DNA of 64,000 bases from Podocnemis expansa. Taxonomy: Eukaryota > Chordata > Testudines > Podocnemididae. The position numbers and the translations under genes are program-made. Position 1 is the stretch's first letter. Every line of letters starts with the position of its first letter. The DNA lies in assembly GCA_007922195.1 (NCBI GenBank), contig ML682028.1, positions 18,940,366 through 19,004,365 of the forward strand. The letters are read 5' to 3'. Shown here piece by piece: positions 58,746 through 64,000 of the stretch. Under the pieces are notes generated by a model, which was given only the letters and a program-made list of their open reading frames with translations, did not search any database and was not told where the DNA came from.

Positions 58746-60345
58746 GCTATTTTGAGGAAATTCATGAAGACAGCAAAGAGTTTTAGATGCAAAAATTGCA
58801 GAGGAGAAGTGAGTGGGAAGGTGGATCATATGAGGAAATATTTTGCAAAATACAGGGGGAAGATCAAAGGGACACAAGAACCACTGACTTTGGCTAAAGA
58901 TATGCAAGTATTAGAATCAGACTCTGAAGATGAAGGTATGGTAATATGGCTTGCCATTTGCCAAGTACATCAAAAGAAAGGTTGATGCAGGTCAGCCAAA
59001 GATAAGAAGGAGGAATAATCATAGTTTTACAACTGTGGATTTGTAACAAAAACAATATAAAAATGAAGCAGCAGCTAGATTTGAAAATTGCAGATTTTTT
59101 TATTCTGTAATATTCTCCATTCTGTTACTGAGCATGCAGTTTTTCAAGCTATGATCAGCTGCCTATTGCCAGGCTACAAATCACCCAGTGCAAAAGCCCA
59201 AGTGGGTGAACATAGTTGCTGATGAGTCTGTAAGAACATAATGAATTACATGCACTAATATTGATACAAGATGTCTGGAGTAATATGCACAATGACAGTA
59301 GACTTGTACAGTTTGGGAAAACTGTGGTTTACATATCTGCTATTGATATTGGAAGCAATAAGAAGACTGGAAGGCCCAGACATTTGCAAATATACACTAG
59401 GGTTTCGTTGTTAAGAGCTACATGACAGATGGTTTGGAACAAGATGACGATATTTTGGTTACATATGGGCGTGTGTCACATTGGCTCAATCTTCTTGGAC
59501 AAGCTCTTACAGCAGGTGCTTTGATGAAACAAATTGTAGATTTACAGAAGTCATTTCCTAATCACCATCAGCTTCGAGCCTGGCTAAAAGAATACCAAGG
59601 ATCACTAAAACCCTGGAGGCACATGATGGAACAGTCTGCTAGCATGGCTGGAAACACGCATTAAAAATCAGCTGCATTCTCGCAGAATTGTGAGCGATTG
59701 AGAGGCAGAACTTAAAGACAGAGTGGTTAGTATAAAGCAAGCATGGGATTTACCAAGAAGCTAAGCACTTGATCAGTCATTGGAAACCAGTTGCTGTGGC
59801 TCTTGACATGCTCTAAAGGGGCATATCGACTATGGCCGCAGCATGCAAAATATGGTTGGATCTATGGACAAACAGACATCTTGCACCACACAAAGCAAAA
59901 GTACAGAAAAGATTTCATGAGGCAGTTACTCCCATACATATCCCAGACAACTTCTTTCATCCAAAATATACAGCAAGGAAATTGTCAGCTGAACAAGAAG
60001 AAACTGTAAGACAGTGGTTCTTATAAAAAATCCTGTCTGTCTGTTATATTTACTCACATTTAAAGTAGCGGAAGCTCCATATCTACAATCATTGTTTCCA
60101 TTCTTTATCAAGGAAACTGTTTCTCCCTTTAACATGGTGGAAGGATCCGAAGAATGCTGATATTCCCTTGGGCTTTAGAGAAGTGGGAGTGTAATTACAT
60201 CAATGTCCAGCAAGTTCAGCAAACACATTTTGGGTATATCCATTCACAACGGAGGAATAGGCTCATTCTGTCCACTGCAGCAAATTTGGACTTCTGTCGC
60301 AGAATGCTACATGGCCAAATGGACTTGGTTTGGTAGTCTGCAACT
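58746..60345 (+). pseudogene. hAT transposase pseudogene
   Basis: hAT transposase landmarks occur in order along the + strand in several frames. At 58752-58985 is a BED-type zinc-finger remnant, FRCKNCRGEVSGKVDHMRKY, then an acidic ESDSEDEG stretch. Near 59075 is 'ARFENCRFFY'. At 59270-59426 is DVWSNMHNDSRLVQFGKTVV, the segment around a conserved catalytic-region W/D. At 59422-59664 is TYGRVSHWLNLLGQ, then a 'FPNHHQLRAWLKEY' helix. At 59832-60026 is 'KVQKRFHEAVTPIHI', 'HPKYTARKLSAEQEE'. At 60185-60336 is the hATC dimerisation end, 'YIHSQRRNRL..TAANLDFC'. At least four frame changes and several stops are present. In the BED finger the expected second ligand pair (H and C) reads Y and Y, and the family's C in TYGC is R. 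No terminal inverted repeats were found. Confidence 0.82.
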
Positions 60346-60349
60346 CTGC

Positions 60350-61440
60350 ATTCGTGGTTGCTTAATGTTTCACACTTACGGTGCTGTGGTATTGTTGGTT
60401 TCATATTATCAAATTATTTTTATTATTGAAAACTGAATTATGAGTCATGGCGTGCATACCTGCCTTGAGAAAATGCTGAGCCAACGTATATACAGACGTT
60501 CCAATATTCAATATTATAATTATATATAACAGTATTACACCAATTACTGTTTTACTTTTTATTTGTGCAGTCCTCAGGCCCGGAATCTACTGCCTTAGGT
60601 AACCACAATTTGAATATGCAATAAAACTAAGCGCAATGTTGTGTGCATTTAAATGAAACTGTTTTTAAAATAGAAAATGCCTTAAACTGGGATGAAGAAG
60701 TTTTTCCTGGGGTGGTAGAAACCATGATTTTACCTGGTAAAAATCCCATGCCTGGTAAATACCATGCCATCCCTGCTCCCACATCTTACTTCTGTCCCCA
60801 TTAGAGATCTTGCACAATCCTGGCCCACAATAATACATGAACTTAATAAAATAGGGTCCTTCAAGGATACTGCAGGGAACTGCCATCTCTGTCACAATAA
60901 CATCACAGCATCTATGCAACAGTGAGACAGAATAAATGGAAAAATTGTGAAACGGAGTTGTTTTCTGAAATGTTGGTGGTTAGCCATTAAAGCTGTTTAT
61001 CCAGATGTTTTAAAATATAACTTTATTATTGTTCTGTCTGAGAGGTTTTATAACTTGGAAACAAAGGATTTATATGAGTGAGTTCCTTTACTTCTGAATT
61101 CATAAAGATATTGCACAAACGTAGGGACAGAAGAGAAGAGAGAGGGTTTTTTTTGTTTGTTTCTTTTAGCAGTTTCTTATACTGACCTGTATAAAGTCAG
61201 TTTTAAAAGCCATTGTTTTAGGGGTAGATATTGGTTGTGGAATTGATTTCTTTTTCTGTATGAACTGTGAAGAGCCGTCATAGTAACTCATTGGAGGGAT
61301 GGTTTAATCTTAGTATGGGATAATCTTTTCTGATTTAAATATTTCTTGTGTGTTATGGGAGGGACAGGTGTAAATCCATGTATATGTCATTATAATGAAT
61401 GGAACCTTTGCCAGCCAGGGTATTTTGATGGTAATGTTGC
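60350..61440. other. no gene recognised
   Basis: AT-rich sequence downstream of the hAT pseudogene. No hAT terminus or target duplication was identified. Confidence 0.45.
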
Positions 61441-61530
61441 TCCCAGGATATTAGAGAGAGAAGGTGGATGAAGTAATATATCTTATAAGTTGGTCCAATA
61501 AAAGATATTGCCTCACCCGCCTGGCTGTCT
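61441..61530. mobile_element. family B collapsed inverted pair
   Basis: The left half 'cccaggatattagagagagaaggtggatgaagtaatat' is followed almost directly by the inverted counterpart 'ttggtccaataaaagatattgcctcacccgcctgg'. The centre, including any ribozyme-like module, is missing. This parallels the family A remnant at 17153-17249. Confidence 0.6.
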
Positions 61531-61534
61531 TAAG

Positions 61535-63950
61535 CAGATGACCATTTATTCCCAGATATACTTAAAAAAATAAAACAGTCCAGGACTACCTAATCTCAAA
61601 CATATTGATCAGATAATTTTAGAAGCATTGCCTATGGGATGGACAATAGCGAAGGCCATTGGATTACTAGTACAGTATCAAATAGATGGTGACTCACATT
61701 ATAATCTGAGATTCCTTCCTTGGACTGACTAGTGGGATGGCCAAATTAGAAAACATTCCCTTGTAAACAGGACTCTAGCAATTTGGTTTAAAACTCAGGG
61801 AAATTAACATACACTTTTCTTCCATCTTGACTTCCACCAAAGGAAACACACCTCTGATCTGACCATGTTTGCATGAATGACAAGTGATAAAAGGGGGGAA
61901 ATCTCTGTGTTATAAACACCTATTCTACAGTCACACCTTTATCATTCTTGATGGGCTAAGAAACAAATGTTCTCTTGATGTCTGTTCTTTTATAGTTTAG
62001 AAAAAGATCAAAAATGAAATAGATCCCAAGAGACACGAGTGAATTACAGAGTTACCTCCCAGAGAGGTATAACTTAAGAAGTCCACCCCATTATGTATTT
62101 TGAGTAAGACCAACATAAAAGGAATTTCTGTTAAATATCAGGAAGTATCACTAATGCTTGCTGGATGGAGTGCAGTCGTGAAGGCACATCCAAGATCCGC
62201 AGGAAATTCTGCTAACAGCATCAGAGGTCACCTTTTATCTGCTATGCTCTTCTGGGAATTTCTGGCTTACCTGATCCTTTGGTGGTCACAACTGAGAAAT
62301 CAAATGTGTTAATAACCCATGTTAGAATCACTATTTGTTCTTTGTTCTCTATTGCTTATTTGTTTGAAATTTGCTGATCCGTGCAGTTTGAAAAGTTTTT
62401 ACTGTAGAAATTATAGCATGAGAGAGAGAGAGAGAAATGTTTCTATATTTGGGATGGGTTCAGAGGAAGAGATTATGGAGGAGATAGTATCAGTTAGATA
62501 TGCCTAAATTGTATTCTGACTTCTTACTCCTCCTTTGCTTCATCTGTACAATAAAATAACTAAGAAGAGAGCCTAGTCCTTAAAGTACACACGTAACTGT
62601 TCTTTAATGGGTACAATGGTTACTGATCGCTCAAAGCCAATGATCCTTGCCTAAAGCAGTCAACATGCAACTTTATAAAGGTTCACAGAGCACAGACATT
62701 CATTAGAAACATTATTAAACATACACATTTATTATACAGTAGGAACAGAGTGTAACAATGCATTGTCAAAAGATTAATGGCTTTGGCTGTGAGAAAGGAT
62801 GAATATCTTGGCTTTATCCCCTTATTTATGCAGCAGCAAGAGACCATTCTTTGGTAAGAATGCTCTATTCCATTGACACTGTTGCATAAGTAGACCAACT
62901 AATTCAAGGCCTCCACAATAATCACTTGCAGAATTAGAAACCCTTCATTGCTTGCTGCCACTAGCCCCAATAAGGTACTACATTCAGCAGTAGAGAAATA
63001 GCTATTATATTCTTGAAAATTTATGTAGATGTTATGTGCTTTCCTAAATACCTTTTCCAAAATGATATTAAGAATGTAAAAACTCTGCAAACCTTTGGGA
63101 AATGTGGCTTCTGACATCACCAATACTGTTACTTAGTGGCATCAGTCCTGGTCCAGTAACAAGAAGAGCTGATCATCCTTGCCAAGGCCCTTCTCGTGCT
63201 CCTTATCATGGGCTTTAGGATACACGTATAATAATAAATGAAGTCAAAGATTTTTATGCAAACATAGAATCTAGCAGCTCTAGCTTCAGCTCTTATTCTA
63301 CACCCTGATCCAAAGAATTAACGGACAGGCACCCCTTGACTTTGCTTGGTTTTGGATTAGGCTCACAGCACTGACTGATATGAACATCAGTGGTCCAGTT
63401 TTTCTCTCCTCAAAATGCTAGTGTAACTCCCAGGAGGTGAAAGGGAATTGGGAGTGCTCATTATAAGGAATTTAGGTTCAGTAATTAGTGAGTAGAAGCA
63501 GCATTTAGTGCTGTGTATCATTACCTTTGAGAACAGCCTTATCCCCTTTGTGTTAATCAAATGTGGTTTTATTTTAATTTCAGAAATGAAACCTGGGCTA
63601 TTTAGCACAATCCCTTGGGATAGGTTTTGTTCCATCGCTAGCGCTTATGCCCATTGAATACAGAACTGTTTCATATTCCAGAATCATAAGAGAGTTAGAC
63701 TTTGTCATGTATGTTGGCTGTTAATCCTTTCACCAAGGAGTTGAAGGAATCCAGACTTTTTAAAGCACAGCAAAGAGCTCTCCTGCGGTATGAATACCAT
63801 GTCCTCCTGGAAACCCTTGTAATAACTTAACCATTATTGATGGATAGTCTTTTGCTGGGTGTTTTGTCTCACATCTGTTTTGTCATTCCAGATATTTCAC
63901 AGTGCCTTTGTAATGATGGTTGTTTACAGGATGCTTTCTCTGTTGCTTTG
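61535..63950. other. no gene recognised
   Basis: About 2.4 kb of AT-rich sequence preceding the exon. A GA run (GAGAGAGAGAGAG, about 62419-62433) is simple sequence. No upstream exon of the same gene was recognised. Confidence 0.45.
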
Positions 63951-63957
63951 TCTGCAG

Positions 63958-64000
63958 GTGTTACAGGGTGCTCAATTGATAGCTGTTGCCTCTGCGGATC
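63958..64000 (+). CDS. BANP: partial coding exon, probable BANP C-terminal region
   Basis: A pyrimidine-rich tract (TGCTTTCTCTGTTGCTTTGT, then CTGCAG) ends in a strong AG acceptor at 63956-63957. The following 43 bases are open in phase 0: VLQGAQLIAVASAD plus one base. The exon runs off the window, so its donor is unseen. From memory this peptide resembles the C-terminal part of BANP (SMAR1), a nuclear BEN-domain DNA-binding protein, but the match rests on 14 residues and was not searched. If right, the gene is on the + strand and the preceding tens of kilobases are intron. Another protein, or a chance acceptor plus open frame, cannot be excluded. Confidence 0.55.
   Translation, partial: MLQGAQLIAVASAD

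Noticed and set aside
60010..60025. CAGTGGTTCTTA as a hAT terminal repeat
   Set aside because: It lies within the transposase reading frame (encoding part of RQWFL) and has no matching partner or target duplication.
1..64000. CRISPR arrays, operons, bacterial promoters, tRNA and rRNA genes
   Set aside because: The sequence is vertebrate nuclear DNA. No regularly spaced direct repeats or tRNA/rRNA-like sequences were seen by eye; a tRNAscan run was not possible.

Overview
The window reads as noncoding vertebrate nuclear DNA: AT-rich, no long cellular open reading frame, and packed with old and middle-aged transposable elements. CR1/L3-type LINEs, MIR-like SINEs, an L1-clade LINE relic, many short hAT elements and inverted-pair repeats in the style common in reptile genomes point to a sauropsid. 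A turtle is most likely and a crocodilian possible; this is judged from repeat content alone.

The only cellular coding sequence I can support is at the right edge. A strong splice acceptor ends at 63957, followed by 43 bases of open frame reading VLQGAQLIAVASAD. From memory this resembles the C-terminal part of BANP (SMAR1). If correct, most or all of the window is a large intron on the + strand. I found no other convincing exon.

Layout. 0.3-7.6 kb: two copies of one CR1-like 3'-end repeat, three short hAT elements, and the first members of an inverted-pair repeat family (called family A here). 7.6-17 kb: mostly unique, with a 52-bp family A fragment, two MIR relics, a GC-rich inverted-repeat block and a + strand family A copy. 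17-20 kb: a family A remnant, an L1-type ORF2 relic (-), an L3/CR1 relic (+), and a CA microsatellite holding a 10-N gap. 20-26 kb: a MIR and otherwise little. 26.2-27.8 kb: a dense family A cluster. 28-45 kb: mostly unique, with a second inverted-pair family (family B), a palindrome beside a GC-rich block, and a few nonautonomous DNA elements. 45-55 kb: a 24-bp-arm hairpin, a Helitron helicase fragment, two L3/CR1 ends, a well-preserved CR1 ORF2 (-) and a 796-bp hAT element. 57-60.5 kb: a GC-raised block and a broken hAT transposase gene. 61.4 kb: a second family B copy.

The most interesting signal is in families A and B. Family A carries a 41-nt module with a hammerhead-ribozyme layout: CTGATGA, a 6-bp stem II, GAAA, then AGCT-C, bracketed by GCAT/ATGC as stem I. 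Three copies keep all the core boxes. Five family A insertions have 11-14 bp candidate target-site duplications. With the inverted pairing this suggests Penelope-like retroelements rather than DNA transposons. The ribozyme and Penelope assignments are inferences from pattern.
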